DNA of 57,454 nt from Vibrio bivalvicida (GTDB lineage: Bacteria > Pseudomonadota > Gammaproteobacteria > Enterobacterales > Vibrionaceae): assembly GCF_001399455.2 (NCBI RefSeq), contig NZ_LLEI02000025.1:1-57454 (forward strand), written 5' to 3'. Below are positions 1 to 7,561 of this stretch, piece after piece. Both the position numbers and the translations under genes were made by a program. Below the pieces are notes generated by a model, which did no database searches, had not been told where the DNA came from, and saw only the letters and a program-made list of their open reading frames with translations. The stretch's first letter is position 1; the number at the start of each line of letters is the position of its first letter.

Positions 1-55
1 AGCCGATCAGATCGTAGCTTCTTGATTTAGTTCCATCGATTTAAGCAACAAAGCC
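1..55. mobile_element. Terminal end of an IS903-like (IS5 family) insertion sequence
   Basis: Read on the minus strand from base 55 inward, the sequence starts GGCTTTGTTGCTTAAATC, which matches the 18-base IS903 terminal repeat as I remember it at 16 of 18 positions. The similarity starts exactly where the IS110 transposase reading frame loses its normal C-terminus. The window therefore most likely opens inside an insertion sequence that landed in an older one. The rest of the element lies outside the window. The assignment rests on the terminal repeat only. Confidence 0.55.
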
Positions 56-817
56 TACTTGGGCTCTGCCTCCTTGGATGATTCGTTTACCTTTGTAACG
101 GCCACTTTCTCTTGTAATCGGGGCTACTCCAATTAGAGAAGCCGCTTGTTTGTTGGTAATGTAACCAAGCTCTGGAACGTTGCTTATGATTGAGGCAGCT
201 GCGATATTTCCGATCCCAGGCACACTTTGTAAAATTGCATTTTTTCCTTGGTACTCGGGGCTTTCTTCAATGAGCTTCATCAGCTTGCTTTCAATCTGTG
301 TGATTTGGTTTTTCATTGCTGTAAGCATCGGTTTGATGGTTGAATGTAGGCACTTAGGGAGTATCTGAATGCGATTTTTCTCCATGGTTTGCATGGATAG
401 CAACTGATTTCTACGGATGACTAAGTCACTCATTAATCTTATGTTTTCTGCTTTTATAACGGTTAGTGCAGGCTTGAGCGCCTCACTATAATGTGCGATG
501 AGTTCAGCATCTAAACGGTCATTCTTGGCTCTACGCCCAATTGCTCCAGCGAAGCGCTTAATATGCACTGGGTTCGCTCGAACTATTGGCAAATTAGCCT
601 CGGCACAAGCCAGTACAAATGGCATCTCTAACCGGCCTGTTGCTTCGATAACGATGCGTTCAGGGCTATATTTTTTAATGACCTTGAGTGCATCCTTGAT
701 TCCCTTATCACTATTTTCTACCGAGAGAAACATGTCCAAAGGTCGAATGTGGATGTCTAATTGTGTTTTGCCTGTATCAACTCCGACGTTGATGCTTTGG
801 TTCATTTTGGTATTCAT
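41..817 (-). pseudogene. IS110-family transposase, C-terminus cut off by another IS
   Basis: The 258-residue product starts with a RuvC-like DEDD domain: the first Asp is in NVGVDTGKTQLD, followed by VIEATGR and RRAKNDRLDAELIA. The C-terminal helix-hairpin-helix part has SVPGIGNIAAASIISNVPELG and ends at GRYKGKRIIQGGRAQV. Family members are about 320-340 residues and continue with a serine-containing C-terminal block. Here the frame runs into the IS903-like end at base 55 and stops at 41-43, so that block is missing and the protein should be inactive. The start codon is at 817. It lies antisense to the cassette genes, as expected for an insertion into an integron array. Confidence 0.85.
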
Positions 818-1042
818 AATAAGCTAACTCATGCTTGCGTAATGCGGGTTCGAGACCCAGTCGACTATTCGAGGTTTGTGCTTGGAGTCCTATGCAGTGT
901 TCATGTTTGTTATCGGTCTCTCGATAGAGGAGCCAGCGTTCAATCGAACTACTACATGGAAAGCTTTAGTTGCAGCTAAAGCCTGGGTCTCACATTATCC
1001 GAAACTCATTAAATTAGGTAAATTGGATAAGGAAATTATCCA
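818..1042. other. IS110 left flank and remnant of an interrupted integron cassette
   Basis: In IS110-group elements the non-coding stretch upstream of the transposase encodes the bridge RNA, so the first 100-150 bases here could be that region; no structure was confirmed. From about 930 a plus-strand frame reads TTTWKALVAAKAWVSHYPK and continues plausibly until it runs into the attC. That looks like the C-terminal piece of a cassette protein whose front was lost to the insertion. No intact gene is visible. Confidence 0.3.
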
Positions 1043-1164
1043 TACAAACTGTTTAAGAGTGATTCACAACGCGTGGCATTTTTAATGTGCGTTGGTTTTA
1101 GTGATTAAGGTGGTATGCGGCGGCTCTTGTATTGCGTTGCTCACCCCTTAACAGGGCGTTAGGC
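1043..1164 (+). repeat. attC (VCR-like) recombination site 1
   Basis: About 120 bases of imperfect dyad typical of Vibrio cassette ends. They begin ACAAACTGTTTAAGAGTG and end CCTTAACAGGGCGTTAGGC, with the core site GTTAGGC at 1158-1164. The same consensus recurs four more times to the right and again at 49951-50074. The left core reads ACAAAC instead of the usual AACAA, so this copy may be damaged. Confidence 0.85.
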
Positions 1165-1178
1165 AAAACGGAGGAAAG

Positions 1179-1496
1179 ATGAGTATACCGGATTCTGTAT
1201 TTGACATTAGTAAATGGGGAGCTTTCAAACTCCCGGCTATTTCGTTTGCATTTGCTACTTTGGTTTTAGTCTTTCGTGATTCGACGAACCCGGAAGAAAT
1301 GGAGTTTGTGCAATACATAATCAGATATGGCTTGGGGTCAGCAGTTATCGCATATTGTCAGTCATTATCCTATTCGACATATGTTTTGAACAATGAAGGT
1401 AAAAACGATCTTCCAGCCTTTATCCAAGTCCTCTTTATGATTGTTCATATACTTTGGTTTGCATACTGGTTTTTGGGCCTTGCGTGCTATGCCTAA
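1179..1496 (+). CDS. Small integral membrane protein of an integron cassette
   Basis: The 105-residue protein has a GGAGGAAAG ribosome site immediately before its ATG and begins 15 bases after an attC, the usual cassette layout. It has about three hydrophobic stretches (roughly residues 14-31, 44-62 and 80-103), with the charged motif RDSTNPEEMEF between the first two. Its stop codon lies in the start of the next attC. I do not recognise a family. An inner-membrane location is inferred from hydrophobicity only. Expression probably depends on read-through from a neighbouring cassette or on a weak local promoter. Confidence 0.65.
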   Translation: MSIPDSVFDISKWGAFKLPAISFAFATLVLVFRDSTNPEEMEFVQYIIRYGLGSAVIAYCQSLSYSTYVLNNEGKNDLPAFIQVLFMIVHILWFAYWFLGLACYA

Positions 1497-1614
1497 CAAT
1501 CAATGGAAGTCAGACTGCTAACCTGTGGCACTTTTGGTTCCGGTTAGCGGCAGTGTTTATGGTGGCCTGGTTTGATTTTTGTGGCATTAGCAGCCACTTA
1601 ACAGGGCGTTAGTT
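1493..1614 (+). repeat. attC (VCR-like) recombination site 2
   Basis: Starts CTAACAATCAATGGAAGTC at the stop codon of the preceding gene and ends CACTTAACAGGGCGTTAG, with the core GTTAGTT at 1608-1614. It separates the membrane-protein cassette from the toxin-antitoxin cassette. Confidence 0.8.
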
Positions 1615-1643
1615 GCCGTATCAATATTGCATGTCCAATTTAC

Positions 1644-1690
1644 TGTACAAGTGTGAGATTGAAGACTATACTTGTTCCATTAAATGTACA
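1644..1690 (+). promoter_or_regulatory. Promoter and candidate operator of the toxin-antitoxin cassette
   Basis: Two TGTACA hexamers lie at 1644-1649 and 1685-1690. This is the core sequence of the E. coli yefM-yoeB operator. The first hexamer is 17 bases upstream of a TATACT (1667-1672) and could double as the -35 element; the second falls just past the expected transcription start. The layout fits autorepression by the antitoxin. The two hexamers are 41 bases apart, wider than in E. coli. Confidence 0.5.
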
Positions 1691-1703
1691 TGTGGAGGTT
1701 CTT

Positions 1704-1958
1704 ATGAGAATCGTATCTTTTACTGAAGCTAGAAATGGTCTTAAAGCTGTTTTAGACGGTGTAGTTAATGACGCAGATACAACAGTCATTACACGCCGTG
1801 ACTCTGAAGATGCTGTGGTTATGTCTTTAGATTACTACAATAGCCTAATGGAGACAGTGCACTTACTACGCTCTCCTCAAAATGCTGAACACCTAAACCG
1901 CTCGATTGCACAGTATCGTGCTGGTCAAACAACGGCACGAGATTTAATTGATGAGTAG
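1704..1958 (+). CDS. yefM: YefM/Phd-family antitoxin
   Basis: The 84-residue antitoxin begins MRIVSFTEARNGLKAVLD, the usual start of the Phd/YefM DNA-binding domain, and contains VITRRDSEDAVVMSLDYYNSL, the family's core strand-helix element. The acidic/hydrophobic tail (about residues 58-84) is expected to wrap the toxin. The ATG at 1704 is chosen because GGAGG sits six bases upstream; the longer frame from 1653 adds 17 residues without a ribosome site. The stop overlaps the toxin start, so translation is coupled. It should neutralise the YoeB toxin and repress the operon through the TGTACA repeats. Such pairs stabilise large integron arrays. Confidence 0.9.
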   Translation: MRIVSFTEARNGLKAVLDGVVNDADTTVITRRDSEDAVVMSLDYYNSLMETVHLLRSPQNAEHLNRSIAQYRAGQTTARDLIDE

Positions 1959-2220
1959 TAGTCAACGTTTACTGTCGTGGACTGACGACGCTTGGGGTGA
2001 CTACCTGTATTGGCAAACGCAAGACAAAAAAACGCTCAAGCGCATCAACAAACTCATCAATGATGTTAAGCGTTCTCCTTTTGAGGGCATTGGTAAACCT
2101 GAACCGTTAAAAGAGAACTTATCTGGTTTTTGGTCTCGTCGTATTGACGATACCAACAGGCTTGTTTATGCAGTCGATGATCAAGCGATAACGATAATTT
2201 CATGTCGTTACCACTACTAA
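1951..2220 (+). CDS. yoeB: YoeB-family ribosome-dependent mRNA endonuclease toxin
   Basis: The 89-residue toxin has the YoeB signature throughout: LLSWTDDAWGDYLYWQTQDKK, then INKLINDVKRSPFEGIGKPE, EPLKENLSGFWSRRIDDTNRL and a C-terminal IISCRYHY. The catalytic residues known for E. coli YoeB (Glu46, Arg65, His83) have counterparts in FEGIGKPE, SRRIDDTNR and the final RYHY. It cleaves mRNA in the ribosomal A site when free of antitoxin. The start is taken as ATG 1951; a TTG at 1948 would add one residue. It overlaps the antitoxin gene by 8 bases. The toxin appears intact and therefore under selection as a pair. Confidence 0.92.
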   Translation: MSSSQRLLSWTDDAWGDYLYWQTQDKKTLKRINKLINDVKRSPFEGIGKPEPLKENLSGFWSRRIDDTNRLVYAVDDQAITIISCRYHY

Positions 2221-2241
2221 ATCAGGTTCAGCGGCCGGCAC

Positions 2242-2353
2242 ATAACAATCTGCTTAAGGCCGACTACCAAAGCTCGGAAATGTTGGTGCGGTGATTAAGG
2301 TGGCTTTATTGAGTGTAGTAGTGTGTTGCTCACCACTTAACACCGCGTTAGGC
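2242..2353 (+). repeat. attC (VCR-like) recombination site 3
   Basis: Runs from ATAACAATCTGCTTAAGGC to ACTTAACACCGCGTTAGGC with the core GTTAGGC at 2347-2353. It closes the toxin-antitoxin cassette. Confidence 0.8.
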
Positions 2354-2459
2354 TAATTGGTATGTGAATCGCAGTCTCAAATGAGTGGTCATGCAATCTG
2401 TTGCTATTTGGTTTTGGGAGAATAAAATCGCCATACTTTGTTCTTTCTAGAGTAACGTT

Positions 2460-2657
2460 ATGAGTATTGTCATTATCTTTATATCTGTGTTTCTCGTTAA
2501 GCTTGTGCTGGCTCAGTTTGGAATTACGTATAACCTATTTTCTGATGTGTTTAACCTAAGACTAGCTATCCTTGATTTTGTGCTGTTTGTTTCTGTATAT
2601 GCCTCACTATCGTTTATTTATAGAAAGGTTAAACGTTTAAGCCTGCGCAAGTACTAA
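2460..2657 (+). CDS. Small membrane protein of an integron cassette
   Basis: This 65-residue product has two predicted membrane helices (about residues 2-20 and 32-53) and a strongly basic tail, RKVKRLSLRKY, which suggests a cytoplasmic C-terminus. It sits alone in a cassette between two attC sites. A ribosome site is hard to see (AGAGTAACGTTATG at best), so translation may be weak. I do not recognise a family. Tiny hydrophobic proteins are common integron cargo, but no function can be given. Confidence 0.45.
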   Translation: MSIVIIFISVFLVKLVLAQFGITYNLFSDVFNLRLAILDFVLFVSVYASLSFIYRKVKRLSLRKY

Positions 2658-2673
2658 AGATTCGAAAATTAGC

Positions 2674-2796
2674 CTAACAAATTGCTCAAGACTGACTATC
2701 AACGTTCGGAGAATTTACTTCATAGTTTGCTCAGTGTGTACGGTGGTAGACTTGCATTTTTTAGTATATTTCCGGCCTCCTAGCAGGGCGTTGTGT
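2674..2796 (+). repeat. attC (VCR-like) site 4, right core altered
   Basis: Begins CTAACAAATTGCTCAAGAC and ends TCCTAGCAGGGCGTTGTGT. The right core reads GTTGTGT (2790-2796) instead of GTTRRRY, which could make this junction inactive and lock the two neighbouring cassettes together. Confidence 0.7.
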
Positions 2797-2895
2797 TACT
2801 CATTGAAATTCAGCATAAAATTGGTAATTAGGTCTCACCTTTTATTGGCTGCTTATCCTAAGCTGTATGAGTCAATCCAACTAGAGGTACTCGCT

Positions 2896-3276
2896 ATGGG
2901 TATAGAACGTCATGGAATCACATTGGGTATTGAACGTATTGGTTCGGAATCTGTTTTGGTGTTTAAGGCTACAGGTAAACTCACTCACGAAGACTATGAA
3001 GCAATTGTTCCAGTCTTGGATTCTAGCCTAGAGGGTATCAGCTCCAAGCATATAAAAATGTTAGTCGACATCACGGAGTTTTCTGGCTGGGAGCTACGGG
3101 CTGCATGGGACGACTTTCAACTTGGATTAAAGGTTGGCTTTAACATTGAGAAAATCGCTATCTATGGTAACAAGAACTGGCAGGAGTTAGCTGCCAAAAT
3201 AGGCAGTTGGTTTATATCAGGTGAAATCGAGTCATTTGGTAGCTACGAGTCGGCAGCACAATGGTTAACCGAATAA
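2896..3276 (+). CDS. SpoIIAA-like (STAS fold) protein
   Basis: The 126-residue protein starts MGIERHGITLGIERIG and contains LVFKATGKLTHEDYEAIVPVL, KMLVDITEFSGWELRAAWDD, KIAIYGNKNWQELAAKIGSWF and a C-terminal YESAAQWLTE. This is the pattern of the SpoIIAA-like/STAS family found widely in marine bacteria. The fold resembles anti-sigma-factor antagonists, but members generally lack the phosphorylated serine of SpoIIAA, and I see no clear equivalent here. The start is set at 2896, after GAGG; the frame extends to 2734 but that part crosses the attC. Probably a soluble cytoplasmic protein; its partner is unknown. Confidence 0.8.
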   Translation: MGIERHGITLGIERIGSESVLVFKATGKLTHEDYEAIVPVLDSSLEGISSKHIKMLVDITEFSGWELRAAWDDFQLGLKVGFNIEKIAIYGNKNWQELAAKIGSWFISGEIESFGSYESAAQWLTE

Positions 3277-3366
3277 CAAACTGCTCAAGACGAACTGCCA
3301 ACGCTCTGTGAATTGACTTAAAGTTTGCTCTGTGCTTCTGGTGGTCTGACTAGCAGGGCGTTAGCT
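3274..3366 (+). repeat. attC recombination site 5
   Basis: Shorter than the others (about 93 bases). It starts TAACAAACTGCTCAAGACG at the stop codon of the STAS-like gene and ends TGACTAGCAGGGCGTTAGC, with the core at 3360-3366. Confidence 0.8.
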
Positions 3367-3411
3367 GGCAGTTAGTCATAGGTTGCCAGCTAGAGCTTAT
3401 GTTGAAGGGGC

Positions 3412-3603
3412 TTATTGCTTAGTTACTGATATGGATTCGACATTTGAAGAGAGGTCAAAGCGTACATTAACTCGAGTTTCCGCTCGTTCAAAGGTAACAT
3501 CATCAAAATCAGTTGTTGCGATTTTAAAGCCATTTTTCGCAAACAGACTAGTGACCATAGTTCTTTGTTTATACTCAAGTGCAGACGCGAGTAACTTGTC
3601 CAT
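3412..3603 (-). CDS. Small hypothetical protein, reverse-oriented in its cassette
   Basis: On the minus strand, AGAGGG lies six bases before an ATG that opens a 63-residue frame: MDKLLASALEYKQRTMVTSL, then a middle part FKIATTDFDDVTFERAETRV and a C-terminal SNVESISVTKQ. Composition is soluble and balanced. The gene runs against the cassette direction, so it needs its own promoter, as reverse cassettes with toxin-antitoxin or regulatory genes often do. No family was recognised. The overlapping plus-strand frame (3383-3733) has no ribosome site and looks like noise. Confidence 0.45.
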   Translation of the reverse strand: MDKLLASALEYKQRTMVTSLFAKNGFKIATTDFDDVTFERAETRVNVRFDLSSNVESISVTKQ

Positions 3604-3856
3604 ATTTATCCCTCTAGATTCATTGCGTTTAGGGCTAAAGCATAGCCTATATTTTTATGAAATCAATTGTCTATTAGATTACTTCGGTTTATACAAGCGA
3701 TGCGATATATTTAGCCATTCCCTATTTATATAAGAGTGAGTTGTAATAGTAGTTGTAGTTCTAGGTTAGGTGGTTATTTTGTGACATTAAGCCAATAGTT
3801 TTGGTTCTACTGTTAAGGGTACGAAATAATGATGAAATATTTCCTTACAGATCAGC

Positions 3857-3912
3857 TAGCAAACTGTTATAGACGGACTACCAACGCTCTCATTTTAAAT
3901 TAAGTCTGCTCT
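3857..3912 (+). repeat. Degenerate left half of an attC
   Basis: The stretch AGCAAACTGTTATAGACGG followed by ACCAACGCTC resembles the first part of the neighbouring attC sites, but no right core (GTTRRRY) follows before the chemoreceptor gene. It probably marks the worn end of the cassette array against the chromosome. The rest of 3604-3966 shows no gene on the plus strand. Confidence 0.4.
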
Positions 3913-3938
3913 AATCTTGTTTGAACAAGATTGAGCAG
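3905..3938 (-). terminator. Hairpin downstream of the chemoreceptor gene
   Basis: The arms TCTGCTC plus AATCTTGTT and AACAAGATT plus GAGCAGA form a 16-base-pair stem with one bulged base and a two-base loop, 29 bases past the chemoreceptor stop codon. The T-rich tract on the minus strand is poor, so termination strength is uncertain. Confidence 0.5.
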
Positions 3939-3966
3939 ATGCTTAAAAATAGAAATGTTAGTTTCT

Positions 3967-5859
3967 CTAATACTTAAATTGCGCGACGATTTTCTCTAGT
4001 TTATGGCTAACTCCCGACACTTGCTCGCTGCATCTTACAGAGCCAGACACTACCTCAAAGGTGTTGCCCGCCAAATGCGCAATTTCAGTGATATTGCGGT
4101 CAATTTCAGCAGAGACCATTGATTGCTCCTCAGAGGCAGTCGCAATTTGTGTGTTCATATCAAACATTTCGCCAATCTGCTCACTGATACCTTCAATGGC
4201 TTCCACCACTTTATGAGTGTGTTCGTTGGTCGTTCTTGCCTGAGCTGCGCTGGTTGCCATTTGATTGGCCGTTTGCGAAATACCCTGAGTCAGTGACTGA
4301 ATTGTTGATTCTATTTGATGAGTAGAGTCATTGGTCATTAATGACAGCTGACGTACTTCATCAGCCACTACAGCAAAGCCACGACCACTTTCACCCGCTC
4401 TAGCTGCCTCTATAGCGGCGTTAAGTGCAAGCAGGTTGGTTTGTTCCGCAATGCCTTGAATTGTAGAAACCACCTGATTGATTTCTCGACTTTGCTCTTC
4501 AAGTGAAACAACGTGGGTTTGAGATTCTTCGATACTTGCCGCTAACACATCAATTCGGTCGCCTGTTGCATGTGTCATATCTAGCGCATTCTGTGCTTCT
4601 GTTTTCACGCGCTCGGCAGTGTGCGCTGCAGACTCAATATTCGCGGTGATCTCATTAGTCGTCATGACCAACTCATTGACGGCGGTAGCGACGGACTCAG
4701 ATTCCAGCTTCTGCTGCTCGGCGTTCTTCATACTTTTCGAAGCCGCTTGTTCAGAACTGCATGAGCTTTCACTGAGTACTTCCATCACCGAGGCGACATC
4801 TTTTATATGCGTGTGTAACTGGCTGACAAAGGTATCGAATGAGTTAGCTAATTGAGCTAGTTCATCATTACCTTTGGCGTTCATCCTGACGGTGAGATCG
4901 CCGCTGCCTGATGCAATATCTTTCATTAAGGTATTAATGATTTTGATCCGTTTAAGGATACTTCTACCAATCATAAACAGCAGTAAAGAGAGTAGGGTAA
5001 CCATGACTAAGCCGATTATTTGCAGCTGCTGCTTAACTTGTACCGTCGCTAATGATATTTCTTGCACAATAGTAGACTGCAAAGAGGCAATTTCTTCTTC
5101 CGTATTATGAACATTGCTTCTCAATTGCCCCCGTAAACCTTCATTAGCGCTGTAGCCTAGTAACGTTCTAGCATTGATCAGTTGATCCGCTTTTGAGCGA
5201 TAGTTAAAGAAGTAATTCGCTATCGGTGGGTATTGCCCGACAGTCGATTCAAACTGACTTAGCGCATTGACCAGAAGAGTTTCACTCTCTTTCGATATAT
5301 CGGATAGATAACGAAAATCCGCTTCCATTAACTCAAATAGGGCGACTTTTAAGTTAATGTCACGTTGCTCAACGGCCAATTGTCTTAGTTCAAGGCGAGC
5401 TTGCTCCAACTGATTGATATAACTTGTTTCGCTGCCTTTTCCTTCAAGCAGATTGACTTGATTAACCAGTTGATGGAACTGAGCTTGATATTGTTCAAGT
5501 GTCTGCGAAATTGTTTTGGTCGAAGAAGTGAAGTCAAGATCGTTGAGCACCAAGGTATTAGACAAGTCTGCTAGACGTGCCGTCATTTGATCAAATGTTG
5601 AATCGAATCGCTTTGGGTACTTAAGGTCTTTACGTGCTAAGAAGTCTTTCTCATGGCGTCTTAGCATCAATAGATCGACTTCACTAGCGAGGTTTTGGCT
5701 CGCAGCATGCTCTAAGGACTGGAGTCGCTCGAGGCTAGAGTGCTCCACAAAGCCGTAGAGGCCAACAAAAATTAACAGCATGGCGTTAATAAGAAACAGT
5801 TTTGCGCGAATAGATAAAGCAAAGCCTTTAGAATGCTGAGTGCCTGGAGAATCGTCCAT
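3967..5859 (-). CDS. Methyl-accepting chemotaxis protein
   Basis: A 630-residue transmembrane chemoreceptor. TM1 is about residues 20-40. A long periplasmic helical sensor (about 40-275) includes [19 protein letters not shown], typical of helical-bimodular or four-helix sensors. TM2 is about 276-297 and a HAMP domain follows. The cytoplasmic signalling hairpin has its tip at [19 protein letters not shown], which contacts CheA and CheW. The C-terminus ends KIVAQFKY with no NWETF-type tether for CheR/CheB. The ATG at 5859 is preferred because GGGAGG sits six bases before it; the GTG at 5865 abuts the ribosome site. It is a single gene facing the integron array. The ligand is unknown. Confidence 0.93.
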   Translation of the reverse strand: MDDSPGTQHSKGFALSIRAKLFLINAMLLIFVGLYGFVEHSSLERLQSLEHAASQNLASEVDLLMLRRHEKDFLARKDLKYPKRFDSTFDQMTARLADLSNTLVLNDLDFTSSTKTISQTLEQYQAQFHQLVNQVNLLEGKGSETSYINQLEQARLELRQLAVEQRDINLKVALFELMEADFRYLSDISKESETLLVNALSQFESTVGQYPPIANYFFNYRSKADQLINARTLLGYSANEGLRGQLRSNVHNTEEEIASLQSTIVQEISLATVQVKQQLQIIGLVMVTLLSLLLFMIGRSILKRIKIINTLMKDIASGSGDLTVRMNAKGNDELAQLANSFDTFVSQLHTHIKDVASVMEVLSESSCSSEQAASKSMKNAEQQKLESESVATAVNELVMTTNEITANIESAAHTAERVKTEAQNALDMTHATGDRIDVLAASIEESQTHVVSLEEQSREINQVVSTIQGIAEQTNLLALNAAIEAARAGESGRGFAVVADEVRQLSLMTNDSTHQIESTIQSLTQGISQTANQMATSAAQARTTNEHTHKVVEAIEGISEQIGEMFDMNTQIATASEEQSMVSAEIDRNITEIAHLAGNTFEVVSGSVRCSEQVSGVSHKLEKIVAQFKY

Positions 5860-5981
5860 GAACACCTCCCTGATAGCCTAGTGACGTCGGTAGCTTACTT
5901 ATATGACAATTTTATAAAATATTTATGACACATATATAAAACTAATAGCAGTGCATCGCGTCATTGCAAGTTTCGAGAGAT

Positions 5982-6008
5982 AAAAAAACGCACCCAGGCG
6001 ATGCGTTT
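5982..6008 (-). terminator. Intrinsic terminator of fdhD
   Basis: Stem AAACGCA / TGCGTTT with a nine-base loop. On the minus strand it runs into seven consecutive Ts. It lies 27 bases past the fdhD stop codon. Confidence 0.7.
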
Positions 6009-6034
6009 AATATGTGGTAGGAACGATGACTAGA

Positions 6035-6853
6035 TTAGCCTTTTACGTCGAAATCAATCTTGCTGGCACCTGTAAAGACCTGAAAACGTAAACCTTTTGC
6101 ACGAGCAATGGTGGTAATGCCAAACTTCTCAGCGAGCTCTAACCCCATTTGCGTAACACCAGAGCGAGATAACAGAACTGGTATCCCCATTTGCGCCACT
6201 TTAATCACCATTTCAGAAGTAAGGCGACCAGTTGTGTAAAAAATCTTGTCTTCACCAGACTCTTGATTAAGCCACATTTCACCTGCCAACGTATCTACGG
6301 CATTGTGACGACCCACATCTTCAACGAAAGAAAGGACTTCATTACCTTTGCACACTGCACAACCATGAACCGCACCCGCTTTTTTATACGTGTCGTTGTA
6401 ATGAGTTAACGCTTCCAGCGCGGAATAGATTTCAGATTGCTTGAGAGGGACTTGAGGAACCTGATAGCCTTCGAGCTGCTTCATCACGTTGCCATACATG
6501 GTTCCTTGCCCGCAGCCAGAAGTGACGGTCTTTTTCTTGAGTGCGCTTTCGACTTGTTGAATGTCTTCTTTAGTGATTACCGCTGCTGTGTGCGTCTCCC
6601 AGTCAATAATGACAGACTCCAACGATTCAGGAGCACTGATAAAGCTTTGGTTTTTCAAATATCCGAGAACCAAGGACTCAGGACGAGATCCTAACGTCAT
6701 TAAGGTTACGACTTCTTTCCAGTTCAGCATCACCGTAAGAGGGCGTTCACAGGCGATCTGCTTGGTCAGCCTTTCACCGTATTCATCAAACACTTCTACT
6801 TCAATGGTTTGCAAAGGGTTCTCACTGGTTTTAATAATGTTTGGTTTAACCAC
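6035..6853 (-). CDS. fdhD: Formate dehydrogenase accessory sulfurtransferase FdhD
   Basis: The 272-residue protein carries the FdhD hallmarks: the loop VTSGCGQGTMYG, KAGAVHGCAVCKGNEVLSF, FVEDVGRHNAVDTLAGEMW and IFYTTGRLTSEMVIKVAQMG. FdhD passes sulfur from the cysteine desulfurase IscS to the molybdenum cofactor, which formate dehydrogenase needs for activity. E. coli FdhD uses two loop cysteines spaced CxxC (121 and 124); here the loop has only one (CGQG), so the transfer may use a single cysteine in this lineage. The gene is divergent from the formate dehydrogenase cluster, matching its role as maturation factor. Confidence 0.93.
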   Translation of the reverse strand: MVKPNIIKTSENPLQTIEVEVFDEYGERLTKQIACERPLTVMLNWKEVVTLMTLGSRPESLVLGYLKNQSFISAPESLESVIIDWETHTAAVITKEDIQQVESALKKKTVTSGCGQGTMYGNVMKQLEGYQVPQVPLKQSEIYSALEALTHYNDTYKKAGAVHGCAVCKGNEVLSFVEDVGRHNAVDTLAGEMWLNQESGEDKIFYTTGRLTSEMVIKVAQMGIPVLLSRSGVTQMGLELAEKFGITTIARAKGLRFQVFTGASKIDFDVKG

Positions 6854-6967
6854 AGACGTTTCCTATCTAAATTCTCAGTATTATTTTTGCTACTTGTTGC
6901 TTGCAATTAGCGTTCCTATTTGTCGATCCTCTAATTTTGACAAACCAACGCCATCTCAGTCAGAAAT

Positions 6968-6986
6968 TTCAACTAAATTGGTTGAA
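6968..6986. promoter_or_regulatory. Inverted repeat in the fdhD/fdh divergent promoter region
   Basis: TTCAAC and GTTGAA are separated by seven bases, in the 243-base gap between fdhD and the formate dehydrogenase cluster. Its position suggests an operator for one or both transcripts. It is not an FNR box (TTGAT-N4-ATCAA). The regulator is unknown. Confidence 0.25.
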
Positions 6987-7096
6987 TATAGAGCAAGTCA
7001 GTTATGGGTACAGATATTGCTTGCAGCATGAGCATATAACTCTAATTAGGTGATTTGTGTAAATCCATTAAATATCAAATTCGACGCTGGTGAACC

Positions 7097-7561
7097 ATGT
7101 CAAAACATCAAACTGTGACTGAAAAAGTAGAAAAATCTGAAGAGCTATGGCCAATTGAATGCCAACTCGTCGCACATGAAATCGCCACAGGCCTATGGAC
7201 GACGACGCAATGGCAGTTAGTTTCATTCGACCTTACCCCAAATGAAACAAAGGCAACGGTTGCCTTGCTTCAATTACACCGAGATGAGCGCACCGATTAT
7301 CGATTTAACCTAAGCTCAACTCAGCCAAAACTATTTTTGGTTTTAGACAATGTCGACTCTGATGAGACGCCAAACATCGTTACGCTTACGGCGTCACAAA
7401 GTGTTGCAGGCCAGTATATGGATGGCGATTACTTGGTGCTTTCTAATGATATGCCACTCCCTGTTCAAGCGTGGATGGAAGCCTTTATAGGTCGTCACGG
7501 GGAGTTACTAGAACAAAGACGCAAAAAACGTAAAGGGGCAGGTAGAGCAAGTGGCAACTAG
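7097..7561 (+). CDS. DUF3305 family protein
   Basis: A 154-residue soluble protein with WPIECQLVAHEIATGLWTTT near the start and VDGDYL/WMEAF-type segments (here YMDGDYLVLSNDMPLPVQAW) towards the end, followed by a very basic tail (RRKKRKGAGRASGN). I recognise it as DUF3305, found next to DUF3306 at the head of formate dehydrogenase clusters in Vibrio, Shewanella and relatives. No biochemical role is established. It overlaps the next gene by 11 bases, so the two are translationally coupled. An assembly or maturation function is an inference from position. Confidence 0.8.
   Translation: MSKHQTVTEKVEKSEELWPIECQLVAHEIATGLWTTTQWQLVSFDLTPNETKATVALLQLHRDERTDYRFNLSSTQPKLFLVLDNVDSDETPNIVTLTASQSVAGQYMDGDYLVLSNDMPLPVQAWMEAFIGRHGELLEQRRKKRKGAGRASGN

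Noticed and set aside
844..860. GCGGGTTCGAGACCCAG looks like a tRNA T-arm
   Set aside because: Only three base pairs of the stem form and no acceptor, D or anticodon arms can be drawn around it.
1653..1703. Extended N-terminus of the YefM-like antitoxin
   Set aside because: No ribosome site, runs through the promoter and operator, and the family start is MRIVSFTEAR at 1704.
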